Positions 37,044 to 47,069 are shown, numbered from the stretch's first letter. The stretch: 64,000 nt of DNA from Cupriavidus sp. U2 (GCF_009663685.2 NZ_RCOG02000032.1:249382-313381), one strand, 5' to 3'. Numbers and translations: made by a program. The notes: a model not told the origin generated them from the letters alone.

Positions 37044-39230
37044 CTAGTTCGGCACGTCGACCGTCGTACCGCTGACCGAGATCGTATCGCCGGCGGCCGG
37101 GTTGGCGGCGATCGGCGGTACGTTGGAGGGCAGGATCTGCGGGGCGACAATTTCCGTCAAGCCGCCACCGCGAGGTGTGGTGCGCACGACCTGCGATGGG
37201 GGCAGCGCGGTGCCGTTCTTCAGGTTGGCGTAGACGGCATCCAAGGCCCGATTCACGTAGACGTGCATCGGAATGAATCGCGCGCCGTAACCTGCCACTG
37301 AGTCGATGAACCCATCGAAGTGCTGCCCATTCGTCACTTCGATATAGGACAGCTTGCTGGCATTGCCCTCCACCGACTTGTTCAGCCCAAGATAGGGCCG
37401 CGAAGTGTGATTGACCGGCAACAGCGCATCGCTGCGGCCATGCACGATCATCGCCGGCTTGCCGCGCAGGTTGCCGTTCCGGTACGTCTGACCAATACCG
37501 GTCATCAGAGCAGTGTTCCGGTCGTCGAGGAGTTTGCGCAGACACAGGGCGCCTTCGAGATTGGCGTCGGCCACCCCACTCAATTTCGATTTCGACAGGA
37601 AGTCGCGCATGGCACCGCCCGGCGAGTCGTCGTTCATGATCGTTACGCTCGTGGTCGGCGGTATGCCATTGCCCGTGGAGAACAGTCCGGCCAGCGAAAT
37701 GGCCGGGATCGCGGCGGGTACCAGCGTCGTCGGCGCCGGCGAGGCAAAGCTGTAGCTGCACAGCCGGTCCGTAACGCTCGCCCGCGAGTAGGCGTTTGCG
37801 TAAGTAAGCGAAATCGAACTCGCGACTTCCAGCAGTGACAGGCTGGTATGCAGTTCATCCGATTCCGGTTCCCATCCAGCCGTGTGCATAGCGCTGAGCG
37901 CGGCATTGGCCTGGTCCGCGGTCGATGCTCCCGCCAACTTTCCGGCCGCAACCAGTGAAGTACAGCGGTTGATAGTCTGTGCCGGCAATGCTGGCAGCGT
38001 CGAAGAGAGGGAAACCCGCGGTGCATTCGCCAGCCCCGGCACCTGCGCCGCACACAACTGGAACAGGTTCGCCGTCGTCGTGTAGTCATAAAGATGCTTG
38101 CCGGACGCCGCCACCTGCGTACCGCCGCGCCGCACGGTAATGACCGGGCTTGGCGGCATTTCCACGTTTGGCTCGCCCACGGCCACGCCGTCGATCAGTC
38201 CGTCGGTGTCCTGCTCGGCCGCTGCCACTGCCGCCCCGCCACCATTCGAGATGGCCGACGCGATGACCAGCACGTTGTTCTTCGTAAAGGTGGCCTGCCG
38301 CACGCCGTCCGAGCCCATCGTGCCAAAGCGGTCATTGATGGCGAACAGGGCAAACTGGATGGCCTGCAGCGTGTTCTTGCCCCAGTCGGCTTCGGGGTTC
38401 TGCTGCGAATGGGCGTGCTTGAACGCCAGTCGGTGGGGGTTGGCCGTGGTGAAATCCGCCAGCGACTGCGCGCCCGGCTGGGCCGCAAACTGGGCCGCCT
38501 TGCCCGCGCCGCGCCGGTCGGCGCGCGTGCCGTCGATCAGCGGCACGGTGTCGGTATCCAGGTCGTGCGGTGCCGCGCCCGTGCCCTTGTCGGTATAAGC
38601 CACCGCACAGCCGCGCTTCAGACCCCACTCGCCGACCGCGATGCCACCGTACACCCCGCGTGAGCCGGACGACGTCGCGGAAATGACGCATGGGTTACTT
38701 TTATCGAACGAATCCGGCACTTGCACCAGCATCGTTACGTTTTTCGTGCCAGTACCGTCATCGGCAAAGGCCAGGTATTCGGTGCCCGGCACCTTGCCCT
38801 GGCTGGTTGTGACATTGCCTTGGGCGTCGACGTTCGGCCCATACAGCGAGCCGTAGCCGCCGGCCGCCTGCACGTCCACGATGGCGCGGTAGTTGACAAA
38901 GATGGCATTGCGGCGCAATTCCGCGGCCGTGGGCGCCGTGGGATCGGCAAATGCCGGGGCTGCAGCGGCCGCCAGCCCGTCCTTGCCCAGCCCTGCCGTC
39001 AGCAGATCGTCCGACGTGCCGTCGTAGGATTTGATCGAAATCGTCCCGACAATGAACGTCGGCCGATTGTTTGGATTCTGCGTAGTGCTGCCCCCGCCAC
39101 CTGGCGTACTGGACGAGTCCCCGCCTCCACAGGCCGAGATCAACAGGGTGGCAGCGGCCGCGGCGACGGCGGTTTGCTGGAACCGGCGCCGCAGTTGCGG
39201 GCTTGCGGACGAGGCATGGCGATGCTGCAT
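37044..39230 (-). CDS. D-(-)-3-hydroxybutyrate oligomer hydrolase (lipoprotein)
   Basis: Hydrolyses 3-hydroxybutyrate oligomers released from polyhydroxybutyrate. The 728-aa precursor has a lipobox ISAC (C34) followed by a Ser/Gly linker, so anchoring in the periplasm or outer membrane is predicted. The likely nucleophile is S328 in SAISNGGGAAV, matching the SNGG motif of this family. AGGAG precedes the ATG at 39230. Intracellular PHB turnover genes are not adjacent. Several related family members are secreted without a lipid anchor, so location is an inference. Confidence 0.9.
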   Translation of the reverse strand: MQHRHASSASPQLRRRFQQTAVAAAAATLLISACGGGDSSSTPGGGGSTTQNPNNRPTFIVGTISIKSYDGTSDDLLTAGLGKDGLAAAAAPAFADPTAPTAAELRRNAIFVNYRAIVDVQAAGGYGSLYGPNVDAQGNVTTSQGKVPGTEYLAFADDGTGTKNVTMLVQVPDSFDKSNPCVISATSSGSRGVYGGIAVGEWGLKRGCAVAYTDKGTGAAPHDLDTDTVPLIDGTRADRRGAGKAAQFAAQPGAQSLADFTTANPHRLAFKHAHSQQNPEADWGKNTLQAIQFALFAINDRFGTMGSDGVRQATFTKNNVLVIASAISNGGGAAVAAAEQDTDGLIDGVAVGEPNVEMPPSPVITVRRGGTQVAASGKHLYDYTTTANLFQLCAAQVPGLANAPRVSLSSTLPALPAQTINRCTSLVAAGKLAGASTADQANAALSAMHTAGWEPESDELHTSLSLLEVASSISLTYANAYSRASVTDRLCSYSFASPAPTTLVPAAIPAISLAGLFSTGNGIPPTTSVTIMNDDSPGGAMRDFLSKSKLSGVADANLEGALCLRKLLDDRNTALMTGIGQTYRNGNLRGKPAMIVHGRSDALLPVNHTSRPYLGLNKSVEGNASKLSYIEVTNGQHFDGFIDSVAGYGARFIPMHVYVNRALDAVYANLKNGTALPPSQVVRTTPRGGGLTEIVAPQILPSNVPPIAANPAAGDTISVSGTTVDVPN

Positions 39231-39543
39231 GGGGATGTCTCCTTGTTATGAACGGAACGGTAAGCCGCGATAAGACAAGGACTGCTTGGGGCGAAAACTG
39301 ATGGCCACCGACGGATCGCCGGATTCTTGAAGGCCACGGCGGGCCGGCAAGCGACCGTAGCTGCACTTTCTAATGATGGTGAAAGCAGACAGGCAAACCA
39401 CGCGAGGTGCGTTGCACACCTCAATGCCCATGCGGGGAATAGTAGCCGGTCCCGGACGGACCGGCAGCAGCAAAAGTATCGGGAATGTTACCTATGCCCC
39501 AGAACGGGGGATTCGTGCGGGAACCCCCGCCCGGTCCGACGGC
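39231..39543. other. Intergenic region between oligomer hydrolase and crcB
   Basis: About 310 bases with no supported gene. It should hold the promoter of the oligomer hydrolase. No canonical sigma-70, sigma-54 or sigma-32 promoter was recognised, and crcB has no recognisable terminator here. Confidence 0.5.
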
Positions 39544-39924
39544 TCATGACAGCGTGCGGTACGTCCAGATGCCCAGCGCGGTCAGCAGCAGCGAACCGCC
39601 CAGGTGGGTGGCCAGGTGCGCCAGCGCCCAGCGATAGTCGCCAGCCAGCAGATTGCCGATCACCTCGCTGGAAAACGTCGAAAACGTGGTCAGGCCGCCG
39701 AGGAAGCCGGTGACGGCGAGCAGGCGCCATTCCGGCGGCAGCGACGGATGGGTGTCGAAGAACGCCACGGCCAGGCCAATCAGGTAGCCACCGACCAGGT
39801 TCGAAGCCAGCGTGCCATACGGCAGCGCCGGATTGATGGCATTCCACATCACGGAAAACCCCCAGCGCAGCCATGCCCCCACCGCGGCGCCCACGCCGAC
39901 CGCCACAAACCCCATCGGACCCAT
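39544..39924 (-). CDS. crcB: Fluoride exporter CrcB/Fluc
   Basis: Small dual-topology fluoride channel of 126 aa with four transmembrane helices. The signature GGLTTFSTFSSE and the first-helix residues AVGAWLRWGF, with a conserved Arg, are present, along with the NLVGGYLIGL segment. No fluoride riboswitch was recognised in the 36-bp gap before moaE. It is a single copy, as expected for a homodimer. Confidence 0.94.
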   Translation of the reverse strand: MGPMGFVAVGVGAAVGAWLRWGFSVMWNAINPALPYGTLASNLVGGYLIGLAVAFFDTHPSLPPEWRLLAVTGFLGGLTTFSTFSSEVIGNLLAGDYRWALAHLATHLGGSLLLTALGIWTYRTLS

Positions 39925-39960
39925 CGATTCGACCTTTCGTCCGTTCGAATGCTTTCGAAC

Positions 39961-40458
39961 TTATTTGTTGTTGTCCTGCGCGCCCGCCGCGTCGGCGTTG
40001 AACGATTCGATACCCCAGCGGCGCAATGCCGCATCGTCCGACACCCGTGCGTCGACCCAGCGCGCGCCCTCCGGCGTGTCTTCCTTCTTCCAAAACGGCG
40101 CCTCGGATTTCAGGTAATCCATGATGAACTCGCACGCGGCAAAGGCGTTACCGCGATGCGCGGACGCCACCGCGACCAGCACGATCTGGTCCAGCGGCTG
40201 CAACAGCCCCACCCGGTGCACGATCGTCACGCCCAGCAGCGCCCATCGCTGGCACGCGGCGGCCTCGATCCGGGCCAGCGCCTTCTCGGTCATGCCCGGG
40301 TAGTGCTCCAGTTCCATCGTGCTGACGCGGGTGCCATCGCTGACATCGCGCACCGTGCCGACAAAGCTGGCCACGGCACCCACGCCCGGGTTGCAGGCGC
40401 GCAGCGCGGCCACTTCGGCACCGAGATCGAAATCTTCGTGTTGCACCCGGACCGTCAT
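39961..40458 (-). CDS. moaE: Molybdopterin synthase catalytic subunit MoaE
   Basis: Large subunit of molybdopterin synthase; inserts the dithiolene sulfurs donated by MoaD thiocarboxylate into cPMP. The 165-aa protein contains ASFVGTVRD, LEHYPGMTEKAL and HRVGLLQPLDQIVLVAVASA (substrate pocket and dimer contacts). The Lys pair near YLKSEAPFWKKE is typical. It starts one base after the moaD stop and is part of moeA-moaD-moaE. Confidence 0.96.
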   Translation of the reverse strand: MTVRVQHEDFDLGAEVAALRACNPGVGAVASFVGTVRDVSDGTRVSTMELEHYPGMTEKALARIEAAACQRWALLGVTIVHRVGLLQPLDQIVLVAVASAHRGNAFAACEFIMDYLKSEAPFWKKEDTPEGARWVDARVSDDAALRRWGIESFNADAAGAQDNNK

Positions 40459-40459
40459 C

Positions 40460-40717
40460 TCAGCCTCCGGTCACGGGCGGGAAGAACGCCACCTCGCAGC
40501 CATCGGCCAGCGGGGTGTCGGCGCGGGCCACGGCATGGTCCACCGCCATGCGCAGCGCGCGGCCTTCGGCCAGCGTCTCGGCCCAGGCACCGCCGCGCGC
40601 GCGCAGCCAGCCGCGCAGATCGCCGACGGTACGGACGTCGGCGGGCACCTCGGCGCGTTCGGCGGCCTGGCCTACCTGCTCGCGCACACTGGCGAAATAA
40701 CGAAGTTCAACTTGCAT
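40460..40717 (-). CDS. moaD: Molybdopterin synthase sulfur carrier subunit MoaD
   Basis: Ubiquitin-fold sulfur carrier of 85 aa that ends with the essential double glycine (VTGG), which is adenylated and thiocarboxylated. It begins MQVELRYFASVREQVG at the ATG at 40717. The longer open frame upstream into moeA is not homologous. It is 10 bp downstream of moeA. Confidence 0.95.
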   Translation of the reverse strand: MQVELRYFASVREQVGQAAERAEVPADVRTVGDLRGWLRARGGAWAETLAEGRALRMAVDHAVARADTPLADGCEVAFFPPVTGG

Positions 40718-40727
40718 CGCATGAAAC

Positions 40728-41963
40728 CTAGGCCAGCAGGCTGGCAAACGGGATGAACTGCACGGTGTCGCCGCGCGCAATGGACTGGTTGGGCGGATTG
40801 TCGATCAGGCCGTCGCCCCAGACCGTGGACGTCAGCACGCCCGAACTCTGGTTCGGGAACAGATCGAGCCCGCCCGCATCGTTCAGGCGCGCGCGCAGGA
40901 ATTCGTTGCGGCGGTCGCCTTTCGGCAGATCGAAGTCGGCGCGCATGGCAATGCGGCGCGGCGTCACGTCCGCGACGCCCTGCAGGCGCAGCAGGAATGG
41001 CCGCACGAACAGCAGGAACGTGACGAAGCTCGACACCGGATTGCCGGGCAGGCCGATAAAGAAGGTCGGCTGGTCGGTGCCGTTGGCCACCTGGCCGAAC
41101 GCCAGCGGCTTGCCGGGCTTGATCGCGATCTGCCAGAGATCCAGGCGCCCTTCCGCCGTCACGGCCGGACGGATATGGTCCTCCTCGCCCACCGACACCC
41201 CGCCCGACGTGATGATCAGGTCGTTGCCTTCGGCCGCGCGCCGCAGCGTGTCGCGCGTGGCGGCCAGGGTATCGGGCACGATGCCGAAGTCGGCGATCTC
41301 GCAGCCCAGGTTTTCCAGCAGGCCGCGCAAGGTGAACCGGTTGGAGTTGTAGATGGCGCCCGGCTTGAGCGGCTCGCCCGGCATCGCCAGTTCGTCGCCG
41401 GTAAAGAACACGGCCACGCGCACGCGGCGGATCACATCGAGCCGCGCCTGACCGACCGAGGCAGCCAGCCCCAGCGCCTGCGGCGACAGCCGTGCGCCCA
41501 CGGGCAGGATCTGGCTGCCGGCCTCGATGTCCTCGCCCGCGCGGCGGATCCACTCGCCCGACGCCGGCACATGGTTCACGATCACCGCATCGCCGTCGGC
41601 CTGGCATTGCTCCTGCATGACCACGGCATCGGCGCCCGGCGGAATCAGGCCGCCGGTGAAAATGCGCGCGGCCGTGCCCGGCGCCAGTTCGGACCCGACA
41701 TGACCGGCCGGAATGCGCTGCGACACCGGCAGGCGCGTGCCTTCGGCCGGCACGTCGGCCGCCCGCATCGCGTAGCCGTCCATCGACGTGTTGTCGGCGG
41801 GCGGCACACGCAGCGGACTGGTCACGGGCGCCGCCAGCACGCGGCCGTTGGCATCGAGCGTATCGACGGTTTGCGTTTCGGTGATGGGACGAACGCCGGC
41901 CATCAGGGCTTCCAGCGCCTGGGCCATCGTCAGCATCGGGGGGCGCGCTGCGGGTTGGGTCAT
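40728..41963 (-). CDS. moeA: Molybdopterin molybdotransferase MoeA
   Basis: Inserts molybdate into adenylated molybdopterin. The 411-aa protein has the N-terminal segment SMDGYAMRAADV, the domain III loop SGGVSVGEEDHI, GLPGNPVSSF and the C-terminal beta-barrel domain. The start is the ATG at 41963 (MTQPAARPPM); upstream ATGs lack support and lie over the thrC terminator. It is the first gene of the moeA-moaD-moaE unit. Confidence 0.95.
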   Translation of the reverse strand: MTQPAARPPMLTMAQALEALMAGVRPITETQTVDTLDANGRVLAAPVTSPLRVPPADNTSMDGYAMRAADVPAEGTRLPVSQRIPAGHVGSELAPGTAARIFTGGLIPPGADAVVMQEQCQADGDAVIVNHVPASGEWIRRAGEDIEAGSQILPVGARLSPQALGLAASVGQARLDVIRRVRVAVFFTGDELAMPGEPLKPGAIYNSNRFTLRGLLENLGCEIADFGIVPDTLAATRDTLRRAAEGNDLIITSGGVSVGEEDHIRPAVTAEGRLDLWQIAIKPGKPLAFGQVANGTDQPTFFIGLPGNPVSSFVTFLLFVRPFLLRLQGVADVTPRRIAMRADFDLPKGDRRNEFLRARLNDAGGLDLFPNQSSGVLTSTVWGDGLIDNPPNQSIARGDTVQFIPFASLLA

Positions 41964-41997
41964 GGGGGTCTTGGGGATCTGGGTTGGCCCCAGAAAG

Positions 41998-42029
41998 CAA
42001 AACAGCCCCCGGGGGTAACGTCCGGGGGC
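41998..42029 (-). terminator. Intrinsic terminator of thrC
   Basis: Stem GCCCCCGG/CCGGGGGC (42005-42012 / 42022-42029), then TGTTTT on the minus strand. It lies 78 bp beyond the thrC stop and before moeA. Confidence 0.8.
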
Positions 42030-42106
42030 CGTGGCAGCGGGGCCCGGCAAACCCGATTGTAGCGAGTTGGCGCCGGAACCACAGGGGTCTGTGGCAATAC
42101 CCTTTA

Positions 42107-43552
42107 TTACAGCCCCGTGTGCTGCACGATATACGCCTTGACGGTGTCCGCGTCGGCCGGCATGACCTCGAACCGCTGCGGCAACGACTCGATGCCGTCG
42201 AACGCGGCCGGACGCTCGGGCTCGTGGCCCAGCGCCTCGCGGATCGTGTCGGCAAACTTGGCCGGCAGCGCGGTTTCCAGCACCACCATCGGCACGCCGG
42301 CCGACAGGTGCTCGCGCGCCACCTTCACGCCATCGGCGGTATGGGTGTCGATCGTCACGTCGTAACGCTGCTTGACGTCGCGGATGGTGGCCAGCCGGTC
42401 ATCGTGCGTGCTGCGGCCCGAGACGAAGCCGAACTGGCGGATGCGGTCGAATTCCGGCGTGCCGGACAGGTCGAAGCCGCCCTTGGCGTCCACGTCGCGG
42501 AACAGCGCGGCCAGCTTGCCGGCGTCCTGGCCCAGCAGGTCGAAGATGAAGCGTTCGAAATTCGACGCCTTCGAGATGTCCATGCTCGGGCTCGACGTGT
42601 GGTACGTCTGCGCCGACGTGCGCACGCGGTACGTGCCGGTGCGGAAGAACTCGTCCAGCACGTCGTTTTCGTTGGTGGCCACCACCAGCCTGTCGATCGG
42701 CAGGCCCATCATGCGTGCGATATGGCCGGCGCAGACGTTGCCGAAGTTGCCCGACGGCACGCAGAACGACACCTTCTGGCCCGGGCCATCGGTGGCCAGC
42801 AGCCAGCCCTTGAAGTAGTACACCACCTGGGCCACCACACGCGCCCAGTTGATCGAGTTCACGGTACCGATGCACTGGCGCGCCTTGAACGCGTGGTCGT
42901 TCGACACAGCCTTGACGATGTCCTGCGCGTCGTCGAACACGCCTTCGATGGCGATATTGAAGATGTTCGGGTCCTGCAGGCTGAACATCTGCGCGGTCTG
43001 GAACGCGCTCATCTTGCGGTGCGGGCTCAGCATGAACACGCGGATGCCTTCCTTGCCGCGCATCGCGTACTCGGCCGCGCTGCCGGTGTCGCCCGACGTG
43101 GCACCCAGGATGTTGAGCTTCAGCCCGGCGCGCTTGAGCGCGTACTCGAACAGGTTGCCCAGCAGCTGCATGGCCATGTCCTTGAAGGCCAGTGTCGGGC
43201 CGTTGGACAGGCCCAGCAGTTGCAGCCTGGTGCCGCCTTCCTCGCCCAGCGTGCGCAGCGGGGTGATGTCGGCGGTGTTGTCGCCCGGGCGCGCGTTGCA
43301 GTACACCTCGGCCTTGTACGTCTTGCGCGTCAGCGCGCGCAGGTCGTCGGCCGGGATGTCATCGCAGAAGCGCGACAGCACCTCGAACGCCAGGTCGGCG
43401 TACGGCAGCTTGCGCCACGCTTCGAGTTCATCGGCGGTGACTTGGGGATACTGCTTCGGCAGGTACAGGCCGCCGTCCGGCGCCAGGCCTCCGAGCAGGA
43501 TCTCGGAGAACGATTGCGGCATGTCATGGCCGCGCGTCGACTGGTATCTCAT
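42107..43552 (-). CDS. thrC: Threonine synthase
   Basis: PLP enzyme converting O-phosphohomoserine to threonine. The 481-aa length fits the larger type with an extra N-terminal domain. It starts MRYQSTRGHDMPQSFSEILL. The PLP lysine is in NGPTLAFKDMAMQLLG, and the PLP phosphate region is in ATSGDTGSAAEYAM. It follows hom by 24 bp, so homoserine and threonine steps are coupled. Confidence 0.96.
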   Translation of the reverse strand: MRYQSTRGHDMPQSFSEILLGGLAPDGGLYLPKQYPQVTADELEAWRKLPYADLAFEVLSRFCDDIPADDLRALTRKTYKAEVYCNARPGDNTADITPLRTLGEEGGTRLQLLGLSNGPTLAFKDMAMQLLGNLFEYALKRAGLKLNILGATSGDTGSAAEYAMRGKEGIRVFMLSPHRKMSAFQTAQMFSLQDPNIFNIAIEGVFDDAQDIVKAVSNDHAFKARQCIGTVNSINWARVVAQVVYYFKGWLLATDGPGQKVSFCVPSGNFGNVCAGHIARMMGLPIDRLVVATNENDVLDEFFRTGTYRVRTSAQTYHTSSPSMDISKASNFERFIFDLLGQDAGKLAALFRDVDAKGGFDLSGTPEFDRIRQFGFVSGRSTHDDRLATIRDVKQRYDVTIDTHTADGVKVAREHLSAGVPMVVLETALPAKFADTIREALGHEPERPAAFDGIESLPQRFEVMPADADTVKAYIVQHTGL

Positions 43553-43576
43553 GGCAATTCGTCCAGTTTCGGCGTC

Positions 43577-44887
43577 TTAGTTCAGTTCTTCCATGCGCAG
43601 GCGCGTGACCGGCGACAGCACGGTCTGCAGGCCTTCGATGCTGCGGATGGCGGCATTGACGTGCTTTTCGCGCGTCAGGTGCGTCAGGATGATGATGTCG
43701 GTCTGCGGCTCGCCCTCGCGCGATTCCTTCTGCAGCATCGCGTCGATGCTGATGCCGGCTTCGGCCAGGATGCGGGTGATTTCCGCCAGCACGCCGGTCT
43801 GGTCGGCCACGCGCATGCGCAGGTAGTACGAGCTGGTGACTTCGTCGATCGGCAGCACCGGCACGCTCGACAGTTCGTCGGGCTGGAACGCCAGGTGCGG
43901 CACGCGATGGTTCGGATCGGCCGTGTGCAGGCGGGTCACGTCCACCAGGTCGGCAATCACGGCCGACGCGGTCGGCTCGGCGCCGGCGCCCTTGCCGTAA
44001 TACAGCGTGGCACCCACGGCGTCGCCCTGCACCAGCACGGCGTTCATCGCGCCTTCCACATTGGCGATCAGGCGCGAGGCCGGCACCAGCGTCGGATGCA
44101 CGCGCAGTTCCACGCCGTCTTCTCGGCGGCGCGTGATACCCAGCAGCTTGATGCGGTAGCCCAGCTCCTCGGCGTACTTGATGTCGATGGCGGCCAGCCG
44201 GGTGATGCCTTCCACGTGGGCGCGGTCGAACTGCACCGGCATGCCGAACGCGATGGCGCTCATCAGCGTCACCTTGTGCGCGGCGTCGATGCCTTCGATG
44301 TCGAAGGTCGGATCGGCCTCGGCATAGCCCAGCTGCTGCGCTTCCTTGAGCACGGTGTCGAAATCCAGACCCTTGTCGCGCATCTCGGACAGGATGAAGT
44401 TCGTGGTGCCGTTGATGATGCCGGCAATCCACTGGATGCGGTTGGCCGTCAGGCCTTCGCGCAGCGCCTTGATGATGGGGATGCCGCCGGCCACGGCCGC
44501 CTCGAACGCCACGATCACGCCCTTCTTGCGGGCGGCCTCGAAGATCTCGTTGCCATGCACGGCCAGCAGCGCCTTGTTGGCGGTAACCACGTGCTTGCCG
44601 TGCTCGATGGCCTTCAGCACCAGCTCGCGCGCGATGCCATAGCCGCCGATCAGCTCGACCACGATGTCGATGTCGGGGCGCGTCACCACGTCGTGGGCGT
44701 CGCTGACCACGTCCACGGTACCCCCGGTCAGTTCCCGGGCGCGTTCGGTGTTGAGGTCGGCCACCACCGCAATCTCGATGCCGCGGCCAGCACGGCGGCG
44801 AATTTCCTCCTGATTGCGCTTGAGCACGTTGAACGTGCCGCTACCGACGGTACCGATGCCGAGAAGGCCGACTTTGATGGGATTCAT
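43577..44887 (-). CDS. hom: Homoserine dehydrogenase
   Basis: NAD(P)-dependent reduction of aspartate semialdehyde to homoserine. The 436-aa protein has the Rossmann motif GLLGIGTVGSGTF at the N-terminus, the catalytic segment GIINGTTNFILSEM, and a C-terminal ACT domain (about 350-430) that normally senses threonine. It precedes thrC and is not fused to aspartokinase. No thr-type leader peptide was seen. Confidence 0.96.
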   Translation of the reverse strand: MNPIKVGLLGIGTVGSGTFNVLKRNQEEIRRRAGRGIEIAVVADLNTERARELTGGTVDVVSDAHDVVTRPDIDIVVELIGGYGIARELVLKAIEHGKHVVTANKALLAVHGNEIFEAARKKGVIVAFEAAVAGGIPIIKALREGLTANRIQWIAGIINGTTNFILSEMRDKGLDFDTVLKEAQQLGYAEADPTFDIEGIDAAHKVTLMSAIAFGMPVQFDRAHVEGITRLAAIDIKYAEELGYRIKLLGITRRREDGVELRVHPTLVPASRLIANVEGAMNAVLVQGDAVGATLYYGKGAGAEPTASAVIADLVDVTRLHTADPNHRVPHLAFQPDELSSVPVLPIDEVTSSYYLRMRVADQTGVLAEITRILAEAGISIDAMLQKESREGEPQTDIIILTHLTREKHVNAAIRSIEGLQTVLSPVTRLRMEELN

Positions 44888-44937
44888 GGACGTCTGACTC
44901 TGGGTTGCTTGATACGAAAAGGGGGCGCCCCGGCGGC

Positions 44938-46167
44938 TCAGGCCGTGCCGTGACGTTTGCGATAGTTCTCAAGGAAGCGCGCCACGCGGCTGACCGCCTC
45001 GCGCAGGTCTTCCTCGTGTGGCAGGAACACGATCCGGAAATGGTCCGGCGCGTCCCAGTTGAAGCCCGTGCCCTGCACCAGCAGCACCTTCGATTCCTGC
45101 AGCAGCTCGTAGATGAATTCCTGGTCGTCCTGGATCGGATACATCGACAGGTCGAGCTTCGGGAACAGGTACAGCGCCGCCTTGGGCTTGACGCAGGTAA
45201 TACCGGGGATCTGCGTGATCAGTTCGTGGGCCAGGTCGCGCTGCCGGCGCAGGCGCCCGCCTTCGGCGACCAGGTCGTTGATGCTCTGATAGCCGCCCAG
45301 CGCGGTCTGGATCGCCCACTGGCCCGGCACATTGGCGCACAGGCGCATCGACGACAGCATGTTCAGGCCTTCGATATAGTCCTGCGCCGGGCGCTTGTCA
45401 CCTGACACCACCATCCAGCCGGCACGGTAGCCGCACGAGCGGTAGTTCTTCGACAGGCCGTTGAAGGTCACGGTCAGCACGTCGGTGGACAGCGAGCCGA
45501 TCGACGTGTGCGCGTGGCCGTCGTACAGGACCTTGTCGTAGATTTCGTCGGCGAAGATGATCAGCCCGTGCTCACGCGCGATGGTGACGATCGATTGCAG
45601 CAGTTCGTCCGAATACAGCGCGCCGGTCGGGTTGTTCGGGTTGATGACGACGATGGCCCGCGTGTTCGGCGTGATCTTGCGGCGGATGTCGTCCAGATCG
45701 GGCATCCACTCGTTGGCCTCGTCGCACACATAGTGGACGGGCGTGCCGCCCGACAGGCTCACCGCGGCCGTCCAGAGCGGATAGTCGGGCGCCGGCACCA
45801 GCACTTCGTCGCCACTGTTGAGCAACGCGTTCATCGACATCACGATCAGCTCGGACGCGCCGTTGCCCACGTAGATGTCGTCCAGTTCCACGCCCTGGAT
45901 CTTCTTTTCCTGGGTGTAGTGCATGATCGCCTTGCGGGCGGCGAAAATGCCCTTGGAATCGGAATAACCTGCCGAATTCGGCAGGTTGCGCATCATGTCC
46001 TGCTGGATTTCCTCCGGCGCATCGAACCCGAACACGGCCAGGTTGCCGATGTTCAGCTTGATGATCTTGTGCCCCTCTTCCTCCATCTGCTTGGCCTTTT
46101 CCAGCACCGGGCCGCGGATGTCATAGCAAACGTTCTGGAGCTTGTTCGATTTCTGGATGGGTTTCAC
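44938..46167 (-). CDS. Pyridoxal phosphate-dependent aminotransferase, AlaC/AlaA type
   Basis: Class I aminotransferase of 409 aa, closest in pattern to glutamate-pyruvate aminotransferases (AlaA/AlaC/YfbQ). The opening IQKSNKLQNVCYDIRGPVLE is a family hallmark. The PLP lysine lies in FNGLSKNYRSCGYR, with VINPNNPTGALYS upstream. The start is the GTG at 46167; an ORF start at 46347 would add 60 residues absent from homologues. It is upstream of hom-thrC and may be co-transcribed. Confidence 0.9.
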   Translation of the reverse strand: MKPIQKSNKLQNVCYDIRGPVLEKAKQMEEEGHKIIKLNIGNLAVFGFDAPEEIQQDMMRNLPNSAGYSDSKGIFAARKAIMHYTQEKKIQGVELDDIYVGNGASELIVMSMNALLNSGDEVLVPAPDYPLWTAAVSLSGGTPVHYVCDEANEWMPDLDDIRRKITPNTRAIVVINPNNPTGALYSDELLQSIVTIAREHGLIIFADEIYDKVLYDGHAHTSIGSLSTDVLTVTFNGLSKNYRSCGYRAGWMVVSGDKRPAQDYIEGLNMLSSMRLCANVPGQWAIQTALGGYQSINDLVAEGGRLRRQRDLAHELITQIPGITCVKPKAALYLFPKLDLSMYPIQDDQEFIYELLQESKVLLVQGTGFNWDAPDHFRIVFLPHEEDLREAVSRVARFLENYRKRHGTA

Positions 46168-46484
46168 GGCGGTTTCGGCGATGTCAGGGCAAGCTGCCGG
46201 TCTCGGCGGCAGCGGTCTTGGGAATCTTCTGGATTGTCCTGGACGTCTGGCGGCGCGCGTCGCTGGGCAGCAGTCGGGCGTGGCAGACCGGGAGGCAAAA
46301 GCTATAAGATATCGGATTATGACAGACTTCGGCATGGATTCTTGCATTGCAGCGAGCCTTTTGGCTCACCGCGCGCACGATCCTGCCACCAACCCGCCGC
46401 CCGCCCCTTCCGTGGCCGATCCGGCCGCCCGTCCCACCCCAGGGAGCGGCCTCCGGACACCCCGGGCGGCATGAGGCCCCCTCC

Positions 46485-46871
46485 TTGAAACTCCACGCCG
46501 ACCAACCCCAGAACCTGAATACCGTGACCGGCTACGGCCCCGGCTATGTCGAAATCAATGCGGTGCGACACGACCAGTCGGTGCTGGTCATGCCCGAGGG
46601 TGATGTCGCGCCCTGGCCGGTGGGCCGCTTCGAAGACCTGGAACCCACCCACTTCGAGGCGCTGCTGGAAAAGAAGCCGGAAGTCGTTCTGCTGGGCACC
46701 GGCAACCGGTTGCGCTTTCCGCATCCGCGCCTGACGGCGGCGCTGGCGCGCCTGCATATCGGCGTGGACGCCATGGACCTGCAGGCTGCATGCCGCACCT
46801 ACAATATCCTGATGGCCGAGGGCCGCAAGGTCGCGGCTGTGCTGCTGGTGGAGCCCGCTGCACTGGGCTGA
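46485..46871 (+). CDS. Mth938-like domain protein (DUF498)
   Basis: Protein of 128 aa with the Mth938/NDUFAF3-like fold: LLEKKPEVVLLGTGNRLRFP and the C-terminal MDLQAACRTYNILMAEGRKV segment. The role is unknown in bacteria. The start is a TTG at 46485 with GAGG upstream, chosen because homologous sequence begins there (LKLHADQPQNLN); the frame continues upstream to 46347 with low-complexity residues. It is divergent from the aminotransferase gene. Confidence 0.82.
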   Translation: MKLHADQPQNLNTVTGYGPGYVEINAVRHDQSVLVMPEGDVAPWPVGRFEDLEPTHFEALLEKKPEVVLLGTGNRLRFPHPRLTAALARLHIGVDAMDLQAACRTYNILMAEGRKVAAVLLVEPAALG

Positions 46872-47069
46872 TGCGGCGCGCCCAGGCAGCGCGCGGCGGG
46901 CGCGGCCATCCATGCGCGGCTTTTTTTGCCGGGTTGCGACGCCGCCACGCTTGAAGTCCGGCCAACTGCCCCAATCTGCACCCGCCATGGCGCAGGTCCG
47001 GGCGAACACCACCAATAATCGGCCGCTGCCGTCACCGATGATGCACTGCCATCCAGGAGAGCCACCAGC

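Noticed and set aside
39925..39960. Fluoride riboswitch ahead of crcB
   Set aside because: The gap to moaE is only 36 bp and lacks the riboswitch core.
44888..44937. Attenuator leader peptide for hom-thrC
   Set aside because: Short spacer without Thr/Ile codon run or terminator hairpin.
41984..44953. 989-codon ORF antisense to thrC-hom
   Set aside because: Same shadow-frame composition; real genes match families along their full lengths.
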